DNA of 64,000 bases from Sthenelais limicola (lineage: Eukaryota; Annelida; Polychaeta; Phyllodocida; Sigalionidae), in NCBI GenBank assembly GCA_942159475.1, contig OW804096.1, positions 10,837,871-10,901,870 of the forward strand, read 5' to 3'. This document shows, one piece after another, positions 1 through 11,578 of this stretch (positions are counted from its first letter, which is position 1; every line of letters starts with the position of its first letter). The notes under the pieces were generated by a model. That model saw only the letters and a list, made by a program, of their open reading frames with translations. It had not been told where the DNA came from and searched no databases. The position numbers and the translations under genes are program-made.

Positions 1-1398
1 ACAAGTATAATCCCATCCAAATGGAAAATAGGGAAAGTCTCTCCACTCTTCAAAACTGGAGACAAGACCAACCCTGGTAATTATCGCCCCATTACCAGTA
101 TTTGCTTGCCAGCGAAGATTTTGGAGAAAGTAGTTCAGAAACAATTAATGACTCATCTTGAAAATCATAATATACTTTATAAACACCAGTATGGCTTTCG
201 CCCAGATTATTCCACAAATGACGCGGTTTTATCTTTTCTCAACACTGTATATGAAGCTATCAACTCAAAACTCATATGCAGGGCGGTATATTTGGACTTC
301 CGCAAGGCATTCGACACAGTTAATCATTCAATCTTAATTCAGAAACTGGGTGATATTGGTCTAAAGGGAACAGAATTGAATTGGTTTAAGGATTATTTAG
401 ATAATAGACAACAAAAAGTAACAGTTAATAACCTTCAATCCTCTAGTAACATTATAGCTTGTGGCGTCCCTCAGGGCACCACATTGGGACCTATCCTGTT
501 CTCTATATACATCAACGACATCCCCCAACAAGCGAAACATTCCCATTTGCAATTATTTGCTGATGACACTATTATTTGTGCCACAGGAAAAAATCTAAAT
601 ACCATCTCCCTACATTTACAGAATGATTTAAACAATATTATGCTCTGGTGTCGAGCAAACAAAATTTCACTTAACAAAGGGAAGTCGAAGGTTATGACAT
701 TTCTTGATAAGCCCTTGCGGAGGTCCAATTGGTTGAGCAAATCCTCTAACCACCCACTGTATATTGGAGATAACCAACTTGAAGAAGTCAACGAGTATAA
801 ATACTTAGGGACTGTCGTCGACGGTGCCCTTTCCTTTAATAAACATCTTTTTAGTGTAAGGAAAAAAGTATCTCATAAGCTTTGGCTCTTCAAACATCTG
901 CGGAGCAGGCTAAATGTCCATCTTAGTACCCAAGTCTACAAATCTACCATTTTACCCCTTTTAGACCAATCTGACATATTTTACGATTCGGCACCAAAAT
1001 CTAAATTACAATTCCTTCAAGTACTTCAAAATAGATCACTTAGAATTATAACAAGATCCAATAGATTCCAAAATATGGATGAGTTCCACAGACAATTTGG
1101 CCTGCTCCCTCTTAAACAGCGAAGAAGACTCCATATTATGCAGCAAGCCTTCAGGTGTAGGCATAATGTGAAAATGTTAAAATCTAACTCCAGAAATACG
1201 CGTCAACACAATCCAGATAGGTTATCGTTCAAATGCCCGACCCCACGACTTGAGCTATTAAGAAGATCTATTTATTATAAACTTCCACTCTACTGGAATT
1301 CTCTTGATCCAGATGCTCAAACAACTGATACTAATAAATCATTCTCAAACAAAATCAAACCGAATATAATCTGGACTGATAATAAATTCCTCTACTAA
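1..1398 (+). CDS. Non-LTR retrotransposon (LINE) ORF2, reverse transcriptase region, 5' end outside window
   Basis: The reading frame is open from base 1 to the TAA at 1396-1398, giving 465 visible codons without a stop. The first codons already read as reverse transcriptase (W-K-x-G-K-V-x-P-L-F-K-x-G-D, then NYRPIT), so the start and any endonuclease domain lie upstream of the window. Later motifs follow in order: GFRPDYST, motif A LDFRKAFD (catalytic D at 295-297), GVPQGTTLGPILF, motif C FADD (556-567), and a K-S-K-V-M-T-F block. A roughly 270-residue C-terminal part follows with no recognised domain. The enzyme copies its RNA into nicked target DNA. Motif spellings fit the Jockey/CR1 group of invertebrate LINEs; the exact clade is not resolved. 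Absence of stops or frameshifts suggests a young or recently active copy. Family call is sure, clade is not. Confidence 0.95.
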   Translation, partial: TSIIPSKWKIGKVSPLFKTGDKTNPGNYRPITSICLPAKILEKVVQKQLMTHLENHNILYKHQYGFRPDYSTNDAVLSFLNTVYEAINSKLICRAVYLDFRKAFDTVNHSILIQKLGDIGLKGTELNWFKDYLDNRQQKVTVNNLQSSSNIIACGVPQGTTLGPILFSIYINDIPQQAKHSHLQLFADDTIICATGKNLNTISLHLQNDLNNIMLWCRANKISLNKGKSKVMTFLDKPLRRSNWLSKSSNHPLYIGDNQLEEVNEYKYLGTVVDGALSFNKHLFSVRKKVSHKLWLFKHLRSRLNVHLSTQVYKSTILPLLDQSDIFYDSAPKSKLQFLQVLQNRSLRIITRSNRFQNMDEFHRQFGLLPLKQRRRLHIMQQAFRCRHNVKMLKSNSRNTRQHNPDRLSFKCPTPRLELLRRSIYYKLPLYWNSLDPDAQTTDTNKSFSNKIKPNIIWTDNKFLY

Positions 1399-2030
1399 AC
1401 TAGTTTGAGCACTAACCACTGCCTTCCCAAGTAGTGACTCACAAAATCAAATAACTAAATTAAAAAATCAACTATTTCCAGTATGAGTGTAAGTACCTAG
1501 AATCTCATTAATTTGTCTCAATCGACAAATGGTATCGTCTCGTCTCGTTCCTCCTCAAAGATTTATGCGAATTTATATGTAAGTATTTTGTAGATACTTT
1601 CCTTATCGATGACACACTTTGTGATCATCAACATTGTGATATTCTAAAACCACCCGATGCGAATTATGCTTGTCTTATACATGTATATATGTATATATAT
1701 GGGTATATATATGTATACATGAACTTATCTTATATAAACCTTTGTTAAAATAACAACAAACTCAGTCAGACTTAACTGAGTCCCCTTCGCGTCGGTGTGT
1801 TTTTGTTCTCCTTATGAGCTATATCTTGATTGTTTAGTTTGTTGTCTGAAACCAACATAAGTAAGGGCCACCTGCGTGTCGTCGACGCAAAGGTGTATTG
1901 TTACCCTTACATAAATTTAAACCTGTAGTGTCCGATAGGGCTTGAAACCCTCCCTATGACAGGGAGTTTAGACCCATCGACATTGCCAGTAGGCATAATA
2001 AAAGTTTCAACAACAACAACAACAAAAATA
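1399..2030 (+). mobile_element. Probable 3' untranslated region and (CAA)n tail of the LINE
   Basis: The sequence after the LINE stop codon has no ORF, contains an AT-rich TATATG stretch at about 1675-1725, and ends with AATAAAAG followed by a (CAA)n-like simple tail at about 2008-2025. A short microsatellite tail is usual at the 3' end of Jockey/CR1/RTE-type LINEs. The boundary is inferred from that tail. No target duplication can be tested because the 5' end is outside the window. Confidence 0.6.
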
Positions 2031-2058
2031 AAATAATTAATATAGACGAGAAGCATGA

Positions 2059-2293
2059 GGGTCAGATTTTCAGAAAATGTACAATTGGCAGCTGTACACA
2101 TTTAGTAAATTCTGCTAAATTAGGCTGCAATTTGGCCAATACTAGGTAAATTGGAGTATATTCAGCATTGCATTGATTCTAGCAATCTGTTTGGTTAGGT
2201 TAAACTGTATTTTGAACTTTATTTTCGTCTGAAATTTGGGTTATTTGAGAAAATGGGCGAAGTTGAATTGTACATTTTCTAAAAATCTGACCC
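2059..2293 (+). mobile_element. MITE family A, copy 1 (reference full-length copy)
   Basis: This is a 235-bp non-autonomous inverted-repeat element with no ORF. The left end reads GGGTCAGATTTTCAGAAAAT and the right end is its near-perfect reverse complement; the inverted arms are about 28 bp and end in TACAATT/AATTGTA. It is flanked by a 4-bp duplication ATGA (2055-2058 and 2294-2297). The subterminal part on the left contains GGCAGCTGTACACATTTAG, used here to define the + orientation. Movement would require a transposase encoded elsewhere. A 4-bp duplication excludes Tc1/mariner (TA), PIF/Harbinger (3 bp) and hAT (8 bp); I do not assign a superfamily. Confidence 0.9.
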
Positions 2294-2403
2294 ATGAGGA
2301 GGTGTTGACCAGTGGAAGGTTCAAGGGGAAGTGAGGGAGAGTAGAGGGGTCGGAATAGTGAGGTAGACGTAAACATAGGGGGCATAGTGGTAGATCAGAT
2401 ATT

Positions 2404-2719
2404 TGAATCTTGATTCGCATGGGATTGTGGGACTAATGGTACAGTGTAAAATCTATAGAAAACATGCCATGTTCAGCATGGAATATTTATCAATGCTTCA
2501 ATGTTAATATCCATGTGTTGTACATATTTTCATGAAACAAGTCACCATCTTTCCCATGATGCATTTGGTTTTCATAGATCATTTATACAAGCTCTGCTAT
2601 TAATGAAAACATTCTTGCAATTTTCTATAAAATATTGACAAATATTTGTATGTCAGATTTCATAGAATCCATCCCGGCATGCATTGTACAGACATGCGCA
2701 GTGGCACATACAACTCCCC
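2404..2719 (-). mobile_element. MITE family I, copy 2 (one end lost)
   Basis: This stretch matches 37979-38307 in inverted orientation, sharing for example GACATGCGCAGTGGCACATA, the ATGCATTTGGTTTTCATAGA block and the terminal CAACTCCCC. The right terminus is present and followed by TA at 2720-2721; the left terminal repeat seen in the other copy is missing here. It carries no convincing ORF. Confidence 0.7.
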
Positions 2720-2987
2720 TATTATGTGTTGGCTGCCTATTATACATTTTCTGTTATCCTGACCATTACAATTCCAAGAATTCTTTTTTCATAAATGATG
2801 AAACAATATTCAAAGTACCCTAAATGTATATCACATCTTTTACCTGAACAAATCTCAAATTCAAAATGCATCTCGGCACAAAATTAAATCATATTCTTTC
2901 ATATCCTCTATAATATATGGCTATATACATAAGAATTATCGTTACAATGTATGCTGAGCTTTCTCATACATTCTATAAACATTATTA

Positions 2988-3186
2988 GGGTCATTTAGTA
3001 AGTTCTGCAAGATTAGGCTGCAATTTGGCCAATACTAGGTAAATTCGAGTATATTCAACATTGCATTGATTCTAGCAATCTGTTTGGTTAGGTTGAACTG
3101 TATTTTGAACTTTATTTTCGTCTGAAATTTAGGTTATTTGAGAAGATTGGCGAAGTTGAATTGTACATTTTCTGAAAATCTGACCC
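2988..3186 (+). mobile_element. MITE family A, copy 2 (internal deletion)
   Basis: After the first six bases (GGGTCA) the sequence jumps to TTTAGTAAGTTCTGC, so about 36 bp of the left arm is deleted. The rest matches family A to the right terminus. An ATTA duplication flanks it (2984-2987 and 3187-3190), so the deletion happened in or after a bona fide insertion. Confidence 0.85.
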
Positions 3187-3277
3187 ATTAGTGTTCTTAT
3201 TCAACCGGTTTTGTTAGTGCAGAGGGTGGAGATGTCTATATATCTTCTATCAACTTTTGTGGCAAATAACTTTCAAA

Positions 3278-3432
3278 TCTTTTCTCTGTCTCTCTCTCTC
3301 CCTTCTTCTCTATCTCTATTTCCTGGGTATGATCATAAACTGCGTCCCTCTCAGCTCTTCCGCGCTTGATATAACCTTCAATGTGTTTTAATTGTGTTTA
3401 AGCAACCAATCTCACTCACTCACTCACTCACT
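3278..3432 (+). mobile_element. SINE-like family C, copy 1
   Basis: It contains the CT-rich head, the core TTTCCTGGGTATGATCATAA, and ends in an (ACTC)n tail. The 5' head (GGTCCTGGGTA...) is missing, as expected for 5'-truncated retroposition. The usual TTGATAAGGGCGTAAAG block is altered here to TTTAATTGTGTTTAAGC. Confidence 0.7.
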
Positions 3433-3836
3433 TTCAAATTTTGAATTAACACCATTCCCTAATTGACATCCTTGGAAACTGCCATATTGTTCAAATCTTT
3501 GTGGCATGAAGTAACACCCAGATGCTGAGTCATCAAATCCATGCCATCAAATATTCCAATAAGCAGAACCAGCCGATAATAATGACGACAATAATAACAA
3601 CGTGTACCAAGACATAAAGATGACTGACCTTCCTTTATAAGGATTATCTGATATATGGGCCAGTATTATTGAATACTTTTGTAATTAATCCATCTTTATT
3701 GGCCATTTGCTGTTATTGGATGGTCACATTAATCATTTTTATATGACTACTAAGGATATGAATGCGACAGTTGAAGTTGCTGACTTAGGGAAGGTGTCAA
3801 CTACATGAGTTTTGTCTCAAATGTGGTCACACATGT

Positions 3837-4070
3837 GCGTCAGGCTCTCAAAAATTTACAATTCAACTTTACCAATTTTCTCAAATAACCCAAATTTCAG
3901 ACAAAAATAAAGTTCAAAATACAGTTCGACCTAGCCAAACAGATTGCTAGAATCAATGCAATGCCGAATATACTCGAATTCACCTAGTATTGACCACATT
4001 GAAGCCTAATTTAGTAGAATTTACTAAATGTGTACAGCTGCCAATTGTACATTTTCTGATAATCTGACCC
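3837..4070 (-). mobile_element. MITE family A, copy 3
   Basis: Full-length copy in reverse orientation with a diverged left terminus (GCGTCAGGCTCTCAAAAATT). Flanks are ATGT and ATAT, one mismatch from a 4-bp duplication. The divergence marks it as an older copy. Confidence 0.85.
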
Positions 4071-5975
4071 ATATGCCATTAGCTCAAGACGGTGTTGTAA
4101 GACCTAAATAAGCTCCTCAATAGTTGAAGTGGAGTTGGTTTTATGTCTAATGTGTCTAATGTGCAAGGTAAACTTATACAACTGCAGTTAATATGACGAG
4201 ATGCATGTAAGTTCGTAATCCACGCTTGGGGAAGCCAGTTAGAATATTTTCTAGAGACAAATAGAGAAATATGAAGTACCTAAAGTATCCAAAACCTGAT
4301 CTTCTCTCTCTCTCTCATCCTCTTAGACTTTGGGAATCCTTAAAGGAATTGACAGTGTAAAGCACTGACTAGTTATATACAGAAATGAGCAAGTTGCACC
4401 AAACTGCTACTCAGCTAAAAACGTCCTGAAGACGTCTAGGAAATTCAAAGAATACACTTTTCTTTTTTTCTTTATTTGGATTATCCCTTTCTACAACACT
4501 CAGGATGAAAGAAAGAATCGAGAAAAATAGACTTGGCAGGGAATGTGGCTTCAAGATTAGATAGCAAATTCAAAGTTCATCAACTTCATCTGAGATACTG
4601 TCTTATCACTTTTGAAGTTGATTCTTATCTTTAGCAATCGAATCTTCACCCAAAATGTGGGTTTCATTGAGTTTTTGAACTGCTGTCAATCTGCATCATG
4701 ATTACCAACTACAGAACCCTTTCAGAAGAGAGCCAATGCGACCCAAATTAGGTTTTTTAAAATATTTTTTAAAGGTTTGTTCCTACACTCAAACACTTTA
4801 CGTCTCAATAAGATTATTTCTACCGTCAGAATTTGATGAAAGCGGGAGCACCAAGTGCTTCAAATTACAGAGTATTTCCCTTACTCCAAAATGCCTCTGG
4901 GTATGCATAGCGAAACAGACAGATTTCTGATTAAAGTGCGTTTTTGAAAACGGGAACTTTTGGCAGTAGGAAGATTTTAAAAAGAATTTTGACAGAGAAA
5001 TCCTCCCCCATCTGTCGATATATTTACTCTCTTTCATACACTAGGGAATCAATGTCGTAACAGATGAACTTTTTATATCTGGCGTTAATTGTAAATCCAA
5101 AAAATAGTTGTCATGTTTTAGGAACTTGGCTCATTTTCAAAGAATGATTAAAGAACAGTTAAATTTAAGGTTGCTTTCATAAGTAGTGGGAACTTGTTGA
5201 TGTTATATGAAGATTTGGTCCATCTTCGATATGAAATAGTTGTAGAATTATTGTAGGAAAAAAAGAAGTATAAAGAAGAAGTCTAAAGGCTTTGATCCTA
5301 AGATCTAGAATCAATATTTATTGTAGGTTAAGCATAGAGGTAGGTGCTTGGTCCATGTGGCTATTGCTGATTGGTTGGATATTAAGTAGGTGAGGGTACT
5401 ACCTGAGCCTTCACATGCTACCGTATTCATGCAATAAATTCCTGGATAATGGTGCCTTATGGATGATGGACATGTTACCTAATTAGGCTAATAGATATAC
5501 TAATATTAATTAAGGATATTATATGTCATAAAGTGGTTACCCATTGTTATATCATTATTGCGTAACATGATGTAACATTGATACCCAGCGAAACAATAAT
5601 CAATATTCTACAAATCTGTAATACTGATGTATACAATTAATATGATGATGACCGAAGTCGAGGCGTACAGCTCTCTCCATTTTCTCCATATATGTTATAT
5701 ATTTTGATGTTACCTTAACTAGATAACTAGAAGGACTTAATTAATGGCAACACACAAATCTTGTTGTTTTGATGAAGAGAAATAAATAGGTTACACATAC
5801 TTCTTTAAAGCTTTTCTACTGCTTTTCACTTCGCGTGCATGAAAGGAAAAACTTGTTCATATGGAGGCGCTTATTTATAGAGTGTCAAACTTGAACATGC
5901 TTACAGAAGAAAGTTTGGGATTCATCTCCACCATTGCATGTTCCAGTGCATATTTCACGCCGGTGTGGGGTATTT
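4071..5975. other. Unannotated AT-rich stretch
   Basis: I find no reverse transcriptase, transposase or convincing exon here. Short open frames of 60-80 codons exist on both strands at 4736-5037 but overlap antisense to each other and have no splice or homology support. Nothing repeats elsewhere in the window that I can see. Confidence 0.5.
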
Positions 5976-6210
5976 GAGTCAGATTTTCAAAAAATGTACA
6001 ATTCGCCTTCACCAATCCTCTCAAATAGCCCACATTTAAGACAAAGATGAGCTTCAAAATGCAGTTTAATATAACAGAACTGATACTTTAAATCAATGCG
6101 ATACGAAATATACTCAGATATACCCAGTATTCTTCATTTTTAAGCCTAATTTAGGAGAATTTCCTAAATGGGTAGAGCTGCCAATTGTACATTTTCTGAA
6201 AATCTGACCC
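5976..6210 (-). mobile_element. MITE family A, subfamily II, copy 4
   Basis: The termini GAGTCAGATTTTCAAAAAAT and AAAATCTGACCC are present. The interior is the subfamily II type: GATACTTTAAATCAATGCGAT replaces the GATTGCTAGAATCAATGCAA of subfamily I, and TTCCTAAATG replaces TTACTAAATG. Flanks are ATTT and ATAA, so the target duplication is uncertain. Confidence 0.85.
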
Positions 6211-6743
6211 ATAACCAATGATATTTTAAGCCCATTCCTGGTTCTTTTCAGTAAAGATCCAATTATTAAATTGTATGGTTGATCTTTCGCAACACCATCT
6301 CAGATTCACTTATAATATTCATTTTCACAAAATTAAGGAGCGTTACTATGGTTGCACTACGTTTTCCAAGGAATTTTACATTTATACGATTCGGAAATGT
6401 TATTCATTGTATGTTAAAAGAAATAATCGAAAGATTCGTAACTATGACCATATAACAAGATTTACAAATGAGTTTGCAAACACAAACACCTCCTGTACTG
6501 CATATTACGTATGGTGGGCTTTAAAAAAAAGCTGATGAAACATACAGAACTCTTGAAAATCGATATCTTCAAAGACAAGATCCAAATCAAACTTATTGTT
6601 TCAGACCTTGAATGTGACATTTTATTAGCTCATTTGTGGTGCCTCATCCCCGTGAAATCTGCTTCTTGAAAGGAAAAAGTTAATTGAATGCATTAACTGT
6701 TCCAGCTGAGCACAGAAAGGTGAACTTGTTATTCACTCAGTAT
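6211..6743. other. Unannotated stretch
   Basis: An 86-codon open frame at 6275-6535 (+) has no start context, no recognised motif and no flanking splice signals. I regard it as chance. Nothing else is recognised. Confidence 0.4.
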
Positions 6744-6978
6744 GGGTCAGATTTTCAGAAAATATACAATTCAACTTCGCCTATCTTCTCAAATGTCCCA
6801 ACTTTCAGACCAAGATAAAGTTCAAAATACAGTTCAACTTAGCCAAACAGATTGCTAGAATCAATGCAATGCCGAATATACTCGAATTTACCTTAAATTG
6901 CCCGAATTGCAGCCTAATTTAGCAGAATTTACTAAATGTGTACAGCTGCCAATTGTACATTTTCTGAAAATCTGACCC
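6744..6978 (-). mobile_element. MITE family A, copy 5
   Basis: A 235-bp subfamily I copy with both termini. Flanks are GTAT and ATAA; no clear target duplication is left. Confidence 0.88.
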
Positions 6979-7426
6979 ATAAACCGAGCAATCCAGAACC
7001 TGGGAGCAAAGCAGGAAAGTGGGTTGACTACCAGAAAGTGGACGCTAAACCGGTTTCTGTCAGCGTTTTCCATCTGCGCATTTATGTGGGCTGAAGAGGC
7101 AAAGCCTATTGTACTAATACTAATACTCCCTGATCTCTGTTAGTTCTTAGCGAGGGTTGAGATCAGGTTTTACCGATTCTAGATCTCAGATAATGTACTA
7201 GTCCAATCTGCAATTCCCATTACTTGGCTGGGACAGATGACGTTCACTGCAAGTTCACGTTTATTTCATTCCTTCGGCATGATGGGAATATGAAGGAGTG
7301 TGAGACGTATGCAGAATATTGAACATATGTAAGTTTGTCCATGTATTTTGCATGATATACAATATTTGTCCTGACTAATCAGATAGTCAAGAAAGCATGA
7401 CTTTATCCTCCGGTCTGCTGGTGCTA

Positions 7427-7774
7427 TAGTCTATCCGAAAAGTAGTTGACACATGATTCCCTATTCCCTTTAAGTGGGAGATTTTGTATTTCTATTTATG
7501 ACAAGGACCTGTCAACCCCTTGCCAGCGGGTCGCTCACTGCAATCAACCATGGAGTAACAGGGCCAATATAACCAGCTCTTCCTTCCTTTTGACTAAAAC
7601 AACAGCTGATTGACATAGAACAGAGACAGAACAATACAATACAGCTGTATATTTGGCCATAGGAGGTCGCAACCGGCAATTCAGGGGGAAAAGGTTTGGA
7701 GCCAAAAATCCCCCACTTTTCCCTCCCCTTAAAGCTTTAAGGGATCATGTGTCAACTAGTTTTCGGACAGACTA
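7427..7774 (+). mobile_element. MITE family H, copy 1 (TA target, mariner-like)
   Basis: A 348-bp element with long inverted termini: left TAGTCTATCCGAAAAGTAGT and right the complement of TAGTCTGTCCGAAAACTAGT, both continuing into TTGACACATGAT. TA dinucleotides flank it at 7425-7426 and 7775-7776. The TA duplication and a terminus with a YCCRAAAAGT-like motif suggest a Tc1/mariner-mobilised element. No transposase is encoded. A second copy is at 47878-48125. Confidence 0.8.
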
Positions 7775-8430
7775 TAATAAGAGGCTTTTAAGACTTGATA
7801 CAAAGTGCAAGAGGCCCTTGTCCACCCACTAATATATCATCTGTCCAACTTTTCTAATCCTCAATGGATCCCCCAGGTCCTCCATGTATCGATGCATGTG
7901 CCTATGTCTCTATCAGTTTGTCAAACAGCATACATGCCTGTCCGATTATGTACACGTATAGATATTTTTTTTTATTTATCCAGGTATTACAGAAGGGTTT
8001 GGCCTTTGCCATCCCTGTTCAAACGAGGTTCATATATTTATAAGTTTATGTATGATTTTCACCTCGCACCTGGCTTATTGCCATTACACGGTTTATGGAA
8101 TTATTGGAATATAAATGTGATAAATAAAGTGATATTGGGTGGAATGAGATGAGATGAAATGGTGTTTATACATGATGATTATATATGATATGGTTTAATT
8201 CTGGTTTGTCTTTATCTTTACTATTTTAGGTATCAAATAAGTCGTTTATATTGATTGTTGTTGCAAATACAACACTTTCAATCTCTTCTTGAAGACTACA
8301 GTGTCTATTTCTTGCCTCATATGTCTGTCTGTATCTGTTCATCCACTATATGAGGCTTGGTTGTCAGTCTTTGTTGTGATTGTCTTTCTATGCATGGATG
8401 TTTGAATGACTTTCTACCAACACACGGGCA

Positions 8431-8460
8431 TATATTAATATATTAATATATTAATATATT
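8431..8460. repeat. Short AT-rich tandem repeat
   Basis: Three to four units of TATATTAA in a row, a typical low-complexity microsatellite. Confidence 0.8.
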
Positions 8461-8811
8461 CCTCCATAAATAAAAGTTCTCACACCCTATTACATAATTA
8501 TTATCTGCAAAGGGATTTTAAGTCATTATCGCTGTTCATAATTGTTTTTTTTTATGTTTCCACTAATCTTCGATGACTGCACATTCCCTGAATCCTCACT
8601 CGACCATTACCATTGATTAACTCTTCATAAAACTACTTCAAACACGTTCCTAAACTACAGCTATAAAAAAACTTGTTCTCTATCCAAACGAGGGATCAAC
8701 TGCAGGTTCACTTTGATCATCTTTACAAAAGCTGATAAGCCTTCAGCATAGGTATTGTCCATAACGAGTGCACCTAGAAACCATAGCCCAAGCTATTCCC
8801 AAACAGGGAAT

Positions 8812-8860
8812 TACATGTAATGACATGTAATGACATGAAATGACATGCAATGACATGATT
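8812..8860. repeat. Decamer tandem repeat AATGACATGN
   Basis: About five units of ATGACATG with one or two variable bases between them (TA, TA, AA, CA). It is not associated with a recognised element. Confidence 0.8.
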
Positions 8861-9446
8861 CAGCCCTACCAAAAGTATCCTTGGTGATCCTAGGAGGATA
8901 GTATTTCCTACTCTAGGGGGTATAAAAGACTGGAGGATAGGAGACAAATTTGACAAGATATGTCCTCCGAATAATTACCCCTGTCATAAACTTGTATCAA
9001 ATGTTGGATAGGTTCCTGTACTTGGTTAACTAAATGGGGAATAAGAAACAGTTTGAAGTGGAGAGAGGGGAAGGGTCTTTTATGAAAGGAATCATATAAT
9101 GGTATACACAAGCGGAAAGGGAGGCAGTCTTGACATTTATGCATGGAATATGCGACCGCTTCATACTTAAAATACCGACAGAAGACATTGCTCGTCATCT
9201 ACGTCATGATCACCGTCATGACCAAGTTGATCATAATGGGAAAGAAGTAGGTTGTAAAGTTTTCATTGGAGCCCGTAGTAAGAAGCTAAAATTGGTTTGG
9301 CTTTAACTTTGTGTTCAGATACAATATTATACTTTCCTTAGCACATAATATGATTGCCATGTAGGACTCAAGCCTAAATTCCTATTATAATATTTATTGA
9401 AAAGATTGTATACAATTTGCGAACAAGTTTTTATATGTTTCATAAA

Positions 9447-9645
9447 GAGGAGATCAAGGTGATTCCAATGATAGCACATACTAGGACAACACATAAGTAT
9501 TTCTATGTTTTAAGTTTGATATTTTTATTTTTGAAAAAAAAGAAGTTTGCAATGTTTTTGGATGGGTAATTACCAGTAAAGTAACTAACTATACTCCAAA
9601 ATATCAATTTTACGACTTGTCACTCATTTTCCTGGAACACGTGAC
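9447..9645 (+). mobile_element. MITE family B, copy 1 (left part missing)
   Basis: Matches family B from GAGATCAAGGTGATTCCAAT through the TTTTTATTTTTGAAAAAAAA centre and on to the right terminus TGACTCATTTTCCTGGAACAC. The first 90 or so bases and part of the right half are absent. It lies 90 bp upstream of family B copy 2. Confidence 0.8.
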
Positions 9646-9734
9646 CTATTAGATGATACACTTGGATGTGCATTCATGTAGAATGTATGTATAGTGCTAT
9701 CATAAGATATAAAGTATTTAGCATTGACACATGT

Positions 9735-10320
9735 GTGATGTGTTTCAGGGAATGAGTCACAAGTCGCAAAAAATGGATTTGGAGATATTATCATATTTGA
9801 AAAGATGCCAATAATGGTAAACATTGGGAAATTTCTTTCTATATTTTGAATTTGATATCTTTATTTTTGAAAAAAAAAAGATGTTTGCAATAGTATTGGG
9901 TGGACAATTATTAGCAAAATAGGTAAATGTACTCTATAGGATAACCTCAGAAATGCATACATATTATTACATTGTCTTGTGATGTGGTACATGGGTCAGA
10001 TTTTCAGAAAATGTACAATTCGCCTTCACCAATCCTCTCAAATAACCCACATTTAAAAGAAAAGTGACGTTCAAAATGTTGTTTAGCATAACAGATCTGA
10101 AACTTTAAATCAATGCGATACCAAATATACTCAGATATACCCACAAATTATCATTTCTTTAGCAAAATTTAGCAAAAATTACTAAATGTGTACAGCTGCC
10201 AATTGTAGATTTTCTGAAAATCTTACCCACATGTTTGTATGCGACCTCAATCACTAGATACTCCAACAATAAAAGCATTCCAACAGAGATCTTGTGAATA
10301 AATGACTTTGAAAAGAAATC
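9735..10320 (+). mobile_element. MITE family B, copy 2, interrupted by a family A element
   Basis: Begins with the intact left terminus GTGATGTGTTTCAGGGAATG. Its body runs to 9992, is split by family A copy 6 (9993-10228), and resumes at 10229 with family B sequence (ACTCCAACAATAAAAGC..., CTTGTGAATAAATGACTTTG). The last approximately 40 bp of the right terminus are lost. The split shows that this B copy was present before the A element jumped in. Confidence 0.85.
9993..10228 (-). mobile_element. MITE family A, subfamily II, copy 6 (nested in family B)
   Basis: Full-length with perfect 4-bp duplication ACAT (9989-9992 and 10229-10232). The host sequence on both sides is family B, so the duplication and empty-site structure can be read directly. 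Confidence 0.9.
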
Positions 10321-11084
10321 CCTATTTACTACTCGTGACAATGATAGAATCAATAGTCTCCTCTTTCTCCCTTCACGTTTCAATTCGTTGACTTTAAGAT
10401 TTCCGATTGCCATCATTATTCTGTCATGGTTCTTGTCCAATTCCTGAGGTAACATTGCTCAGATAGTATCAGTTCTTATTAAGGATGCATTCTTGGTTAA
10501 CATCGATAACAAAACCAAGTATTTCTTACTCTTTGTTCTATTCATTTTCAACCCACCAGAAAGTTATTTGAGCAAGTTGTTTTTGCTCCAGGACTTAATA
10601 AAATTTAATGTTCACATTTATACGTTGGTGACCCGCTGAAATCCTTTGCCACAGTTGTTTTACTAATTATCAAAGTCCTTTTCTGTCGGCTAGTTCCACT
10701 TAAAATTATGTTATACAAATAACAACAGCTAAGTATTGTATTTAACTTCGATCTTATAGTTCAAAAGATGATGAGTTTATTTCAACAAAAAAGGTCTCAA
10801 CGGAGAATTTAGTTTTAAAAGTGTACCTATGATGTTCTGATATGTCATTACCTGACCCCTGGGGTCACCTGGGCTCACGGGCAATATAATAATTTAATGC
10901 AGAATAACCATGGTCTTCCGCCCACTGCTGTGTCAAGCTACACTAGGCTCTATGTATCAAAGCATAATTAGTCAATTAAATTTAATTAGTAAAAGGAAAA
11001 AGAATAAATGACTTAAGCCTTGGAGTTTGTCTTCTTACTCATATTTTCGCTCATTTTTTTGTTTCGATTGAAAGAAGTCCAATA
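10321..11084. other. Unannotated stretch
   Basis: No repeat of the families described here, no exon-like open frame with splice signals, and no RNA motif seen. Confidence 0.4.
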
Positions 11085-11189
11085 AAGGGTCTAGTCCACT
11101 AAGCCGATTCCCATGCGATTCTTTTGCGACTCTTCTGCACTAAATACTGTGAGAATCGCATGAGAATCGGATTAGTGGACTAGACCCTT
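11085..11189 (+). mobile_element. Foldback MITE family E, copy 1
   Basis: About 105 bp, almost wholly palindromic. The left arm AAGGGTCTAGTCCACTAAGC continues with CGATTCCCATGCGATT, and the right arm is its complement ending TAGTGGACTAGACCCTT. The loop holds GACTCTTCTGCACTAAATAC. Flanks are TA-rich (AATA / AAAA). Four other copies occur in the window. Confidence 0.85.
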
Positions 11190-11578
11190 AAAACAGGCAT
11201 AGTACCGGTTCATATCAACTGCCACCACACTAAATATGGGAAGATGGAAATAGACACTTCGATGATGGAAATTGATATGTCAGAACTGGACATGTCCATT
11301 TCTGGCATATCACATGATCCAGTGTATTACATGCCATGTCCCTGTCACTTGTACCGGCATATCCTAGGAGTGGAATGTCAAGACTGTATCTTCAGCTTAT
11401 TCTGATCGAAGTATAAGTTTGTGTTTCAGTGAATATTGATTATATTATATAGATTTTTATTTCCAAGGGAAATTCCGGAAAAAGGTACATAGGTAATATC
11501 TTTTGTTGATTGACAGGTCTTCTAGAAAGTCTGAATTAGGAAGGTCTGTTTAAAGCTATTCTTACAACCCCCGGTATT

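Larger units (their letters stand above)
7775..9446. other. Mostly unannotated; simple repeats
   Basis: Holds an AT-rich array of TATTAATA at 8431-8460 and a short array of about 10-bp units, AATGACATGT and variants, at 8812-8860. Bases 7960-8150 end in GTGATAAATAAAGTGATATTGG and could be an old LINE tail, but this is unproven. A 96-codon minus-strand frame at 8908-9198 has no recognisable features. Confidence 0.4.

Noticed and set aside
471..791. Antisense 106-codon frame within the LINE
   Set aside because: Shadow of the reverse transcriptase reading frame on the other strand.
7805..8152. 115-codon + strand frame
   Set aside because: No motif, no splice support, in a region with simple repeats.
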